The notes under the pieces: model-generated
Seen by the model: the letters and a program-made list of their open reading frames with translations, nothing else
The model's database searches: none
Told to the model about the DNA's origin: nothing
Shown here: positions 45,464-55,669 of the stretch, one piece after another
Position numbering within the stretch: position 1 is the first letter of the stretch
How the letters are laid out: the number at the start of each line of letters is the position of its first letter
Assembly: GCA_026419805.1 (NCBI GenBank)
Contig: JAOSLS010000004.1
Location: forward strand, 245,712 to 309,711
Reading direction: 5' to 3'
Origin: Ceratocystis colombiana
Taxonomy: Eukaryota > Ascomycota > Sordariomycetes > Microascales > Ceratocystidaceae
DNA length: 64,000 nucleotides
Translations under genes and position numbers: made by a program

Positions 45464-47548
45464 TTAAGGCTTCTTCTCACCCTCAGAACTGTTGTTCTGC
45501 TCCTCAGCAGGAGGAGCCTGCTCGCTCGAGGTACGGGCCTTGTGCATCTTGTCAAAGAGGTTCAGTGAAGCAACCTGCAGGGCATCAGTCTTCTCCTTGA
45601 TCTCCTCAGCAGTGGCAGTGCCCTCGCCAGCCTGGCTCTTGGAGATGAACTCGCGTAGGGAGGCAATCTTCTCACGAATGCCGTCAGCCTCGGCCTTGTC
45701 AAGCTTGTCAGCGTGGTCGTTAAGAGCCTTCTCAGTGTCGTTCAACATGCCGTCAGCACGGTTAGCAGCCTCAATTGAGTTCTTGCGCTCCTTATCCTGC
45801 TCAGCGTACTTCTCCGAGTCCTCAACCATGCGCTCAATCTCTGAATCAGACAGACCAGAGCCCGAAGCAATAGTGATCGACTGGTCCTTGTTAGTAGACT
45901 TGTCCTTGGCGTGAACGTGGACAATCGAGTCGGCGTCAATGTCGAAAGTGACCTCGACCTGGGGGACACCACGGTGGGCAGGAGGGATACCAACGAGCTG
46001 GAAGTTGCCCAACAGCTTGTTGTCCTTGACGAGCTCACGCTCACCCTGGAAAACCTTGATCTCAACGGCAGTCTGGAAGTCGGCAGCGGTAGAGAAGACC
46101 TGCGACTTCTTGGTGGGAATGGTAGTGTTGCGGTTGATCAGGCGGGTGAAGACACCACCTAGGGTCTCGATACCCAAAGACAAGGGAGTGACATCTAGCA
46201 GCAGCAGATCCTTGACTTCACCAGACAGGACGGCACCCTGGATAGCAGCACCAATGGCAACAGCCTCATCGGGGTTGACAGACTTGGCAGGGTCGCGGCC
46301 AAAAATGGACTTGACAGACTCAGCAACCTTAGGCATGCGAGTCATACCACCAACCAGGATAACCTCTTGGATGTCCTTGGCCTGTAGGCTAGCATCCTTG
46401 AGAGCCTTGCGGACAGGCTCAATGGTACGCTGGATAAGAGGGTCAACCAGCTTCTCGAGCTGGGCACGGGTCATCTTGAGGTTAATGTGCTTAGGGCCAG
46501 AGGCATCAGCTGTGATGAAGGGCAGGTTGATATCGGTCTGGAGAGAAGAGGACAGCTCAATCTTGGCCTTCTCGGCAGCCTCACGAATGCGCTGAATAGC
46601 CATACGGTCGCTTGAAAGGTCAATGTTAGACTCCTTCTTGAATTGCTGAACCAGGTGACGGACCAGGGTGATGTCAAAGTCCTCACCACCCAGGTGAGTG
46701 TCACCGTTGGTAGACTTGACCTCGAAGACACCGCTCTGGATCTCAAGGACTGAGATATCGAAAGTACCACCACCCAGATCGTAAACAGCGACAACACGGT
46801 CAGCCTCCTTGTCCAGACCATAGGCCAGCGCGGCAGCAGTGGGCTCGTTGACAACACGCAGGACGTTAAGGCCGGCAATCTGGCCAGCATCCTTGGTGGC
46901 CTGGCGCTGAGAGTCGTTGAAGTAAGCAGGAACCGTGACGACGGCATTCTTGATAGGCTTAGACAGGTAAGCCTCGGCAGTTTCCTTCATCTTGTTGAGG
47001 ACGAAGCCACCAATCTGAGATGGGGAGTACTTCTGGTCGCGGGCCGAGACCCAGGCATCGCCATTGCTGTGCTGGACAATCTTGTAGGGGACCTCCTTGA
47101 TGTCACGCTGGACTTCGTTGTCGGTGAACTTGCGACCAATCAGACGCTTGGTAGCGAACAATGTGTTCTCGGGGTTGACAACGGCCTGACGCTTGGCAGC
47201 AACACCGACCAGGCGTTCACCATCCTCAGAAAAACCGACAACAGAGGGGGTAGTACGGGCACCCTCGGAGTTTTCAATGATCTTAGGGGTCTTGCCCTCC
47301 ATGACGGCAACGGCAGAGTTGGTGGTACCGAGATCGATACCAATGACGGTGCCGGTGACCTTGCCATCAGTAGACTCATAACGGGCAAACTGGGACGCCA
47401 GGGGGGAGCGGCCAACGCGGCCAACGCGGGCCATAGGGGTGGCCCGAGGGAGCTGTAGGTGGCGAAGAAAGAGGGTTAGAAGAGAGATAGATTAGGAGGT
47501 AATCGACAGCAAAAGACTTACAGCTCTAGACAGACGCGAAGCGAACAT
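45464..47548 (-). CDS. SSC1: Mitochondrial heat shock protein 70 (SSC1)
   Basis: Matrix Hsp70 that drives presequence import with TIM44 and folds proteins in mitochondria. Exon 1 is only 27 nt (47522-47548, MFASRLSRA). A 69 bp intron (47453-47521, donor GTAAGT, acceptor CTACAG) follows, then exon 2 (45464-47452); the product is 671 residues. The presequence is basic (RLSRALPRATPMARVGRVGR). The nucleotide-binding domain has GIDLGTTNSAVAVMEGKTPK from residue 47, VYDLGGGTFDISVLEIQSG and VILVGGMTRMPKVAESV. The substrate domain has LLLLDVTPLSLGIETLGGVF and VPQVEVTFDIDADSIVHVHA, and the tail is EQAPPAEEQNNSSEGEKKP. Without the splice the frame would start at an internal Met and lose the presequence. 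Divergent from the WD gene; HSE-like sites lie upstream. Confidence 0.96.
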
Positions 47549-47655
47549 TGTGATGTGAGTGTATGAAGAGGATGGGATATTAAGAGAAAAGAAAAACGAC
47601 AAAAGAAAAACACAAATTAAAAAATCAAAATCGAGAGAAAATGGCACCAAACAAA

Positions 47656-47663
47656 GAAAATTC
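47656..47663. promoter_or_regulatory. Heat-shock-element-like GAAnnTTC
   Basis: GAAAATTC, two inverted GAA units with correct 2-nt spacing, about 110 bp before the SSC1 start. Only two units are present (three are usual), so this is tentative. Confidence 0.35.
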
Positions 47664-47970
47664 GCTGATGTTCACAAACAAGAACTTCTCTCTTCTATTT
47701 TTTGGATATTCCTTTAACCCAGAAAATATCAACAGCGACTGATGGTTTCTGGCCGAACGACGATGGAGAGAAGAAGAGTTATAAAATAAATAGAAGAAAG
47801 AAAAAAGAACTAGAGGTGAAAAAAAAATTCTAATGTTCGGAATTTGTTCCCGCAATAAAAATGGCAGGAGGAAAATTCAGATTCCGGTAGAGCTCCAACG
47901 ACTGCTTTTTACTGGCTCGCGGGGTCGAAGAAAGCCCCACCGAAAAACTTTTGGCTTCTCTAGGATGCTA

Positions 47971-47978
47971 GAAATTTC
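47971..47978. promoter_or_regulatory. Second heat-shock-element-like GAAnnTTC
   Basis: GAAATTTC, about 425 bp upstream of SSC1. Two units only; tentative. Confidence 0.25.
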
Positions 47979-49503
47979 CATGGTCCGTGGAAGCTTAAAG
48001 AAACTCGGTAGGGGCCCGGTGGAGTATCCTCGGCTGAAATACAGAGTGCTGTGTGGTCACGTGATGGTATTAAATTGCGTTGTCCAGAATGTTCCTTTTT
48101 ATCAGCGGAACGGGAAGAGCCAGCCCCAGGTTTTGGAGGCTTCCTACAAACTCAGATTGGCATGAAGGTCACCGAGATTTCTATTACATTTAATAGATTA
48201 GCAAGCCGTAACCGCAATCACTTGGACGATACGGCTGGGTACAAAGTTGGAACGGTGCAATCCAAGCCCCTATATATCATGTTTCTACTGACCCTGGTCT
48301 CCAGCCAGCCCAGTCTCAATAGCAACAACAAATCAGTTCTGCCACAGAATTGCGACAAGCACTCTGTTGTTTACCTACCTGTTTGTTTCCAAGTGGCAGT
48401 CCTATTGATATAGTACAACGAAAAACGAAAACAATAAGCACATCAGCTTAGCTTAGCAGTCACTAAAATGAATCAAGGGTTACACTGCCGTTTTGGGCCT
48501 GTCCGCGTGACCAAAAAAACATTAGAGCTCCCTAGCTGCTGAGAAGTTAAAAAGAAGACAGTGAAAAGAGATCGCATAGTATCATAATAGTACCTGCACA
48601 CTGTTTGTATTAATCTTTGACATCACATACGCATGCCCGTGGCTTGGTACGCAACAGTTACATATTGTATGCGTGCATGAGCTTTTCATGTATCTGCAGA
48701 AGTGCTGTGCTGTACGTGGAAAGATAACTACGCATGCGAAATAATAACTAGCCATGCAATAATATATTATAATGCAAGCTGGCAGTTTAGCAGCTAACTG
48801 AGTTTGAGGTAGTTGCCTCATCGGTAGACGCGCACCTTCCCTTTGTTTCCCTTGCCTCTTGCCCTTTTCTTAAACCTCATGTTTCTCCTCCTTCCACCCT
48901 CCCTTCCCTTTTCTTTAATTTCCTTTCCAGCTTCTTGCTTCATCTTGATCTTTCTCATCCCGATCGGATTTTTTTCCTCCGTCTTTGTTCAGCCTTGTAA
49001 TATCTTCCCCTTCGTTATCGCTACCACTAAAGTCGCAATCTAACTGTCCATCAATTGTCGCCCTTCTTTGATTATCATTAACCAATTTCTATTCTCATTG
49101 GCTTTAGTGGAAAGCCTTTTGTTTTCCATTCCCGCTATTTCTTATACAAACAAATACGTCCAAGTCTTTGCTCCACTTTCGCCCATCAATCTGGATTAAC
49201 GAGCCTTGTCGCTGTCGTCATTGCAGTCAGTTGGCCCAGCCATTTCATTGAATTCAAATTCGAGCTCAGAGAATCTGATTGAGCTTACGATATTGTCAGC
49301 TGCATCAAAAGAGGACATCTACGCCATTGTGCGCCATTGAAATCGACCCATTCACCTTCAATTCCATTTATACAGCGACGAAGTCTCCAAATCCCAGAGC
49401 TTCTGCTTCTGCTTCTCTACTCCTTAAAAACTGAGCTGAACCAACGAACCTTTTCACCCATCCATTCTATTCCACGTTACGTAACGTCATTTTTTAGCTC
49501 ACC

Positions 49504-52042
49504 ATGCCTATATTGGACTGTGAAGACGACGCGTGAGTGGATCAATGCCTTCTTTCCTTACTGCCCCAAAGAACGCTCAAGTTTTCTCTATTCCCTATTC
49601 CCCCCCCCCCCCCCCCAATATGTGCACTACTCCTATGCTCCTATGCTCTCATGCTTTTATGCTCTGTGCGTGCTTCACACTAACGCCCGCCTGCCAATAG
49701 CTACTATCCCACAGACCAGATCATACTGACTGGGCAGCGCAAACGCTTCAATATCGGTATTCACTCCCAGTAAGGCAAAGCAAAACCTTTAATGCTTGCG
49801 TAGACGGCACACCACTAACAAGCCCCATTCTTTTGTTCACTTAAGGCACTGGCAACTGAGAGCTTTGACCGGCCTTGCATGCGACAATCTCCTCTGCTTC
49901 CCCGGCGGATCTGCTCACAGACAAATTCACACACTGAATCTCGAAACTAAAGAACGAATCCCAGTCAGAAAACTCCCTTTTGTGCCTAGGTGTCTCACTG
50001 CTGCTCAAGGCTGGGTATGTTGCGGCGGTGAACATGGCGAATTTTCAGCCGCCAAGCTCGGCACAATTGAAACTTTGAAATCCGGCAACTTTGAAATCCC
50101 AAGCTCGTTCTTCGCCTCTCACGACAGCCCAATCGCAGTTGCAAAAAGTGCACGATTTGTCCGCGAACGGGTAAATTGTGTTACAATTTGGTTTCCCCAA
50201 GACCAGCAGTCACAAACATTTCAAATTATACCACACCATGGCGCCTATAACGAGCCCGTAGCGGTCCTGTCAAATAACGACAGGACTGTCACATTGGTCA
50301 GCCTAAATAGTTTTAGTGATGGCGAGGAGCCCCGATCCTTGTGCTCACTATCCTATCCGGACTACGTAAACCGTGCTGTTATTTCACCAGACTGCCAATT
50401 CTTAGCAGCTGTTCTTGACGACCCCTATCTATACATCCATCAACGCGCCGAAAACGAAGAATGGTCTCCAGGAAGCGACGAAAAGGACCAATTTCACTGG
50501 AAGTTGTGTGCTAAGGTTCTCCTTAAGAGCCAGTTTGAATCCGACAAGACAGATCGTCGGGGTAGTTTTGCTTTAGCATTCTCGCCCGGTGGTCAGTACC
50601 TGGCTGTTGGGACACAACATGGCGTTGTCTCTGTATTCCGAACCGACAGGCTCACTAAGGATAGCGACAATGCTCTAGTGAAGACTTTCAACTCTTCGCG
50701 TGCAGGTGATCAATATGGGAAAGGAGCTATCCGTGACATGGCCTTTTGTCCTGGGAAATACGGACTTCTTGCCTGGACTGAAGACCGCGGCCGTGTTGGA
50801 ATCGCCGACATGAGGAGCAACTTCAGCAAGCGCCAGATTATCAAACTCAGAGAATCATCATCTTTCGAGCTAAATGCTGTGCTAGACCCAAACGTATACC
50901 TAGCACCAACCTCGACAGCAAATGTTCGTAGTGCGGCTCTTTTAGCTCGTGAGCTCCATGCCCTAGCATCTGAGCTCCCTTCTTCTACTTCCGACGAGGC
51001 TACACAAATCCCCATTTTTAACAGAGTAGTAAATCCGCCCCCGGCCCCGGCTCCAGCTAGCCGTAACTTATCATTTGATCCTCGCCTTCTGGAGAACCTA
51101 CGCCATGCTAGGGAACGTGAGGAGCGTTCCATGGGCTACCACGAGGGGAACTCTGCCCCTCGCCGCACTAACGCAAGAAGCACAGATTCGACGGACAACA
51201 CAAATAATAGTTTGTCAGCCTTGGTGACACCTAGCACATCCTCCCGGTCTATGCTACAATCTGCGCTCCTTGTTAGCTCTCTGCGCCTATCACACAGGCA
51301 TGTTGCTAATGCCATTAACACTGCCAACACATTGCTCAGTGATAGCAATAGCACCAACAGAAGCTCTAATAATACCATCGATGACCTGGATAATAGCTCG
51401 TCCGATTTTGCTTGGGATAGCGAATGGGATGAATACCCTTATCCTGTACCTGGTGCTAGGCACGTAGAGCTAAGATCTAACATACGTTCGCTCCTGGATG
51501 ACTGGCGCCAAGCTCCATTATTGCCAGGCGGGTCTCAAATTACGGGTGAAGCTCGATCCAATATTCAGCTACCAAATCAGGCTCATGTAGAGGTGGAGGG
51601 CGAGACCCAAGAACCTCTGCTGACCTCTGGAAACACCCGCCCCATGGTCACACAACGAGACCGTCAGCCATCCAATGAATCGTCGCTGCACTCGTCACTC
51701 TGGGCCAACAATGAGCCGTCTAACCCAATGACCACCCCGACTAACCGACGCATGATGGGCTCGGGCTCAATATACCGCGAATACATGGCACGACGTAACA
51801 ATTCGCTCAACGCATTAACTAGTGCTCCTGACAACACATCGGGGATGGCATGGAGCACTGAAGGAGACACTTTGTAAGTGACACTAGCTATCGAGCTAAG
51901 CTACCTTTGTTTCCACCCTTCTCTAAACTAACGCACTAATTTGTGCCTTTTCTGCAGATATGTTGGCTCTGAAGATGGCATATACGAAATGCATGTGAAT
52001 ACTAGTTACTGGAAAACCATCTCGAGCATTCAACTACGTTAA
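49504..52042 (+). CDS. WD40-repeat protein with DUF2415
   Basis: Four exons: 49504-49532, 49701-49769, 49846-51873 and 51958-52042, giving 736 residues. Introns: 168 bp (GTGAGT...CAATAG, holding a C17 run), 76 bp (GTAAGG...CTTAAG) and 84 bp (GTAAGT...CTGCAG). Spliced, the N-terminus reads MPILDCEDDAYYPTDQIILTGQRKRFNIGI followed by HSQHWQLRALTGLA, the start typical of fungal DUF2415 proteins (from memory). Propeller-like segments follow: FALAFSPGGQYLAVGTQHGV, SVFRTDRL, and the DUF2415-like GAIRDMAFCPGKYGLLAWTE-DRGRVGIADMR near 320-370. The Ser/Asn-rich C-terminal half looks disordered, and the last exon gives YVGSEDGIYEMHVNTS, a closing blade. Taking only the long middle exon would miss both ends. 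Function not established. Confidence 0.88.
49600..49616 (+). repeat. C17 tract in intron 1 of the WD gene
   Basis: Seventeen consecutive C, 84 bp before the acceptor of the 168 bp intron. Confidence 0.9.
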
Positions 52043-52193
52043 AGTTTAAGAACGAGTCAAGACATGGAAGAGGGGTTTAAGAGGGTAGTTTTATATGAGG
52101 CTAGAACCGCCTATAACGAGCATGAATGTTGAGCGTTTGTCTTTTTCCATCCACTTCTTTGCTTCCTATCTTGTCGTCTTCCCTTTATCATCA

Positions 52194-53501
52194 TCACTTA
52201 TACAGTAGACCTTCCACCATCTCGGCAATCGCCAATGAGCTAGTCAGCCCCGGGCTCTCGATACCAAGTAGGTTGACCCAGCCTGTGTAGCCTTGCTCCT
52301 TTTGGATGATGAAGTCCTGGAAACCCTTCCCTTCTCCGACAGCTCCAGCCCTCGCTAGTTTTGGTCTAACACCTGCATAGTCGGGGACCAATAGATTATC
52401 GTCAATGCCCGGCAAGTATTGCTTGATCGCAGTGATTGCCTCTGGTAGACGAGCACTATTCACAGCCATATCATCCAACCGATCAACCCATTCTACATCC
52501 GGCCCAAAACGTACTCGCCCCGCCAGGTCTAGAGTCAGATGCGTGCCTAATCCTCCTCCGCCAGGTGTCGGTGCTGGATAAATCAGCCGCTTGATGCGCG
52601 GTTGCGGCCCCGCATACGCGAAGTAGTTTCCCTTGGCGTAGAACATCTGCCGTCGTCGCTCAGGTGCCACTATCAGGTTATTCACCATCACGGCCCCTAG
52701 ACCTGCCGCGTTCACAATGCTTTCCGCTACAACCTCGGCTATGTCGCCTGTTGCTGCGTCACGCACCTGCAGCGTCCACCCGCCCATTCCCCCATTTTCC
52801 GCTTGTACGCCCTCAACACACGCGCCACGCGCCAGCACACCACCGGCATCTTCAAATTGGCCTAGCAGGGCAACCATTAGGCCATGTGAATCCACAATGC
52901 CTGTTTCAGGCGACTCCAGCACACCGGCGGCGGCACGCACTAGCGGCTCGGTGGCCCGGGCTACATCTGCACTGATCCAGCGCGTCGGCACACCGAGCAC
53001 GTCAGCCGTTGAAGCAAGTCCAGCCAGCGCGGCGTGCTGCTCAGGCGTTTGCGCCACGATCCACTTGCCAACGCGTGCATGGCCAACGCCATAACGTGCA
53101 CAGAAGTCGTAGGCTAGCTGACGGCCACGTACACAGAGCTGTGCTTTGAGGCTGGTGCGCCCATAGTAGATACCTGCATGGAGGACCTCGCTGTTACGCG
53201 AGGACGTTTCAGTTCCGGGTGATGTATGCCGCTCAAGAAGAAGTACGCTGCTTTTTGGGTGTATCGTAGCGAGGCGTTGGGCAATAGCAAGGCCGACGAC
53301 CCCGGCGCCGATGACCTGTAGGGAAGGGAAGGGTGTTTGTTAGACAAGGGATAGGGCCAACATAAGGGAATCTAAAGGGAGTAGGGCGTGGTTTCTTACG
53401 GCGTGAGTGAAATCAGCCTGACGTGCGGCAAGTCTTGACGTAGAAAATCCACGGAGCCCAACACGGCGGGGCCTAAGCAGCACGGCTCGGCTGAGGAGCA
53501 T
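52194..53501 (-). CDS. L-2-hydroxyglutarate dehydrogenase (FAD-dependent), mitochondrial
   Basis: Oxidises L-2-hydroxyglutarate to 2-oxoglutarate. Exon 1 (53400-53501) encodes a basic presequence (MLLSRAVLLRPRRVGLRGFS...). An 84 bp intron (53316-53399, donor GTAAGA, branch GTCTAAC, acceptor CTACAG) follows, then exon 2 (52194-53315); the product is 407 residues. The FAD-binding fold opens directly after the splice with VIGAGVVGLAIAQRLA. Further on are SSRNSEVLHAGIYY, LCVRGRQLAYDFC, RWISADVARATEPLV, ESPETGIVDSHGLMVALLGQ, VNAAGLGA, LGTHLTLDLAGRVRFGPDVE and LLGIESPGLTSSLAIAEMVE, all typical of L2HGDH within the DAO family. An in-frame ATG at 53543 is less likely because it adds an acidic leader. 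It is about 50 residues shorter than animal L2HGDH (from memory). Confidence 0.88.
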
Positions 53502-54356
53502 GGTAAGGAGTTTAGATCCAGATGATGAAAACTCGAGATTCACGAGTCAATCAGAAACTTTCTCTTCTTCTGCTTCCTTTCTCTTTCCTGCCTTGGCCTT
53601 TGCGCTTGCCAATATAATTTTTTTTTTTCCTTTTACTAGCCTCTCATACTCGACAGACTCTCCCGCCATAGTTTCTCTTAATCACACCATTCGCCATCAC
53701 ACAACCCATCTTCAAAAAGCCAAATCAGGGTCATTATAACCCTATTCTTTTGTATTTCTATAACCCTAGATCGGAAAGCATCTCCGCTGCTTCCTTCTAT
53801 GCTCTCCAAAAATTGGAGGTTGGAGTTAGTTGGGGTTCCTATCTCTAAAGCTGGGGACAAGCAGGGCAAGTCAAATCCTTAGTACTTATCATTGATAGTT
53901 CAGTTCTTTCCTTACTCAAGCCTATGCACAACCAGATAAGGGACAGCTCCTATCACATAGGAAGGAGGAACGAGCTTCCGAGATTTGTGTCCCTAACCGT
54001 AAGACTGATTCTTGCGTTCAGTTGCTAAGCTCGCTGAGACTTTCCCTTGTTCTCCTTTTCAAGGCGTTTCGCCTCTTCAAAGTGCGATGTTGTTGAATTT
54101 CCTATACTGCCTGCACGCTGCCGGCTCCGGTTGTGTATGTTTAACGACAAAGATAAGGGAGATATTAACCGCGCAAATTCTTTGAAACTGCTCGTAGTTC
54201 CATGCAAGCTTTTTTTTATTTTATTCACCGGTCTTCTCTTGTTCATTAATGCTTTGACTTATAGTAATATGCATACTTTGTTAATACCAACTTGCGAAAT
54301 AAACTAGCCTTGGATCTTCAAATCAACACTAACAAGTTGTACAATACACTGCTGCC
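53502..54356. promoter_or_regulatory. Divergent promoter region between L2HGDH and the class II aldolase-like gene
   Basis: About 855 bp. TATAACCCT at 53735-53743 and TATAACCCTAGA at 53759-53770 lie about 240-260 bp before L2HGDH. No coding frame supported. Confidence 0.5.
53735..53770. promoter_or_regulatory. Paired TATAACCCTA elements upstream of L2HGDH
   Basis: TATAACCCT (53735-53743) and TATAACCCTAGA (53759-53770) in the same orientation; inverted copies of the TAGGGTTATA core at 28026 and 35634. Confidence 0.4.
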
Positions 54357-55268
54357 ATGGTCGCCTCGTCTACTGGTACTCTCACGGCCACGGCCACAAC
54401 ACCCACTCCAGTTGTTGCCTGTACCGCTACTACCGTAGCTACGACCAAACCTAACGTTAACGAAAACTTTGCGCGGATCGCCACTGGTGGAATTCCCCTG
54501 CCTGGGATTCCTGTCTTCACCGACCTCTACCAGAAGCGTCAATGGCAGCTGGAGCACATGGCCGGCGCCTTCCGTGTGTTCGCGCGCAAGGGCTTCACTG
54601 AGGGCGCTGCCGGGCATATCAGTGTACGTGACCCCGTTAACCCGTCAACCTTCTGGATCAATCCTATGGGCGTCCACTTTGGCATGTTGACGGCCCGCGA
54701 CATGGTGCACGTGGATGAAAATGGAACCGTGATCGGGGGCAACAGGCGTGCCGTCAATGCAGCCGGCTTCATGATCCACTCGGCTATACACCGCGCACGG
54801 CCTGATGTGCATGCGGCATGCCATGCGCACTCGGCACAGGGCAAGGCATGGAGCACGTTTGGCCGTGAGTTGGAAATGCTCAATCAGGATGCGTGCATCT
54901 TCTGGAACAATCACACGGTCTACAAGAACTTTGGTGGCGTGGTGCTTGCGGCTGAGGAAGGCGAGCGAATTGCTGAGGCGCTCGGCCCCAAGCACCGGTC
55001 TGTCATTCTGCAAAACCACGGTTTGTTGACTGTTGGTAACACCGTGGATGAGGCAGCATACCTTTTTACCTTGTTAGATCGTACGTGCGAAGTGCAGATG
55101 ATTGTAGAGAGCACGAGACTTGAAAAGAAAATTATCGACGACAAGGAAGCGCAATACACATATGTAGTAGACGCTGATCCCGAAACACTGTACTCAGAGT
55201 TCCAACCAGACTTTGAGTACGAGATTTGGAAGTCCAATGGCGAGCTGACCAAAGGCACTCCGCTCTAA
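54357..55268 (+). CDS. Class II aldolase/adducin-domain protein
   Basis: Single exon, 303 residues. A Thr/Ala-rich leader (residues 1-40) precedes the class II aldolase/adducin fold: RVFARKGFTEGAAGHISVRD, WINPMGVHFGMLTARDMVHV, HSAIHRARPDVHAACHAHSA (zinc-ligand HxH near 152-156), FGRELEMLNQDACIFWNN, and SVILQNHGLLTVGNTVDEAA with a third metal His near 220. The metal ligands and the catalytic-type Glu region are present, so a zinc enzyme acting on sugar or hydroxy-acid phosphates is plausible. Fungal members of this branch are often annotated as putative aldolases or decarboxylases, and the substrate is not clear. A Thr-rich leader is unusual and may be a targeting or disordered segment. Confidence 0.88.
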   Translation: MVASSTGTLTATATTPTPVVACTATTVATTKPNVNENFARIATGGIPLPGIPVFTDLYQKRQWQLEHMAGAFRVFARKGFTEGAAGHISVRDPVNPSTFWINPMGVHFGMLTARDMVHVDENGTVIGGNRRAVNAAGFMIHSAIHRARPDVHAACHAHSAQGKAWSTFGRELEMLNQDACIFWNNHTVYKNFGGVVLAAEEGERIAEALGPKHRSVILQNHGLLTVGNTVDEAAYLFTLLDRTCEVQMIVESTRLEKKIIDDKEAQYTYVVDADPETLYSEFQPDFEYEIWKSNGELTKGTPL

Positions 55269-55669
55269 ACACGAAGGAAGACAAGGGGAATTTACAAGGG
55301 TTAGCAATATACCGACATTTATATATACATAAGCACTACGCTGTTGAGAAAAGAGAAGTAGTAATGGCACAGATTTTTCTACGCTGAAAGAAAGCGACAA
55401 ATTCAAACAAAAAAAAAAGCAATCCGTGTCAGGAGAGATGAACTAGTACGTCCTTTCCCTCGTCTTGACCCGGCGGCCCCTAGAAAATAAATAAGTGTGG
55501 TGAGTAAAAAGCAAGTCAGGAACAAGAGACAGACACAAAAATAATTAAAAAGCAGATCTCCAAAACCAACCGAATACGGGCGAGATAAAATGGCACAGAG
55601 AGAAGGAAAAAAAAGCAAATAAAACCCTCGAGGTGAATGAATCATCACATCAAAAAAGAGACACCGTTG
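55269..55669. other. 3' flanks of two convergent genes
   Basis: AT- and purine-rich; nothing coding recognised. Confidence 0.6.

Larger units (their letters stand above)
47549..49503. promoter_or_regulatory. Divergent region between SSC1 and the DUF2415 WD gene
   Basis: About 1.95 kb. Near SSC1 are HSE-like GAAnnTTC units at 47656-47663 and 47971-47978. Toward the WD gene the sequence is T/C-rich (48830-49200), typical of a fungal leader. The open frames there (for example 48843-49043) are low-complexity and not coding-like. Confidence 0.5.

Noticed and set aside
48843..49043. 66-codon hydrophobic frame upstream of the WD gene
   Set aside because: It is a T/C-rich leader read in frame; the hydrophobicity follows from the pyrimidine bias.
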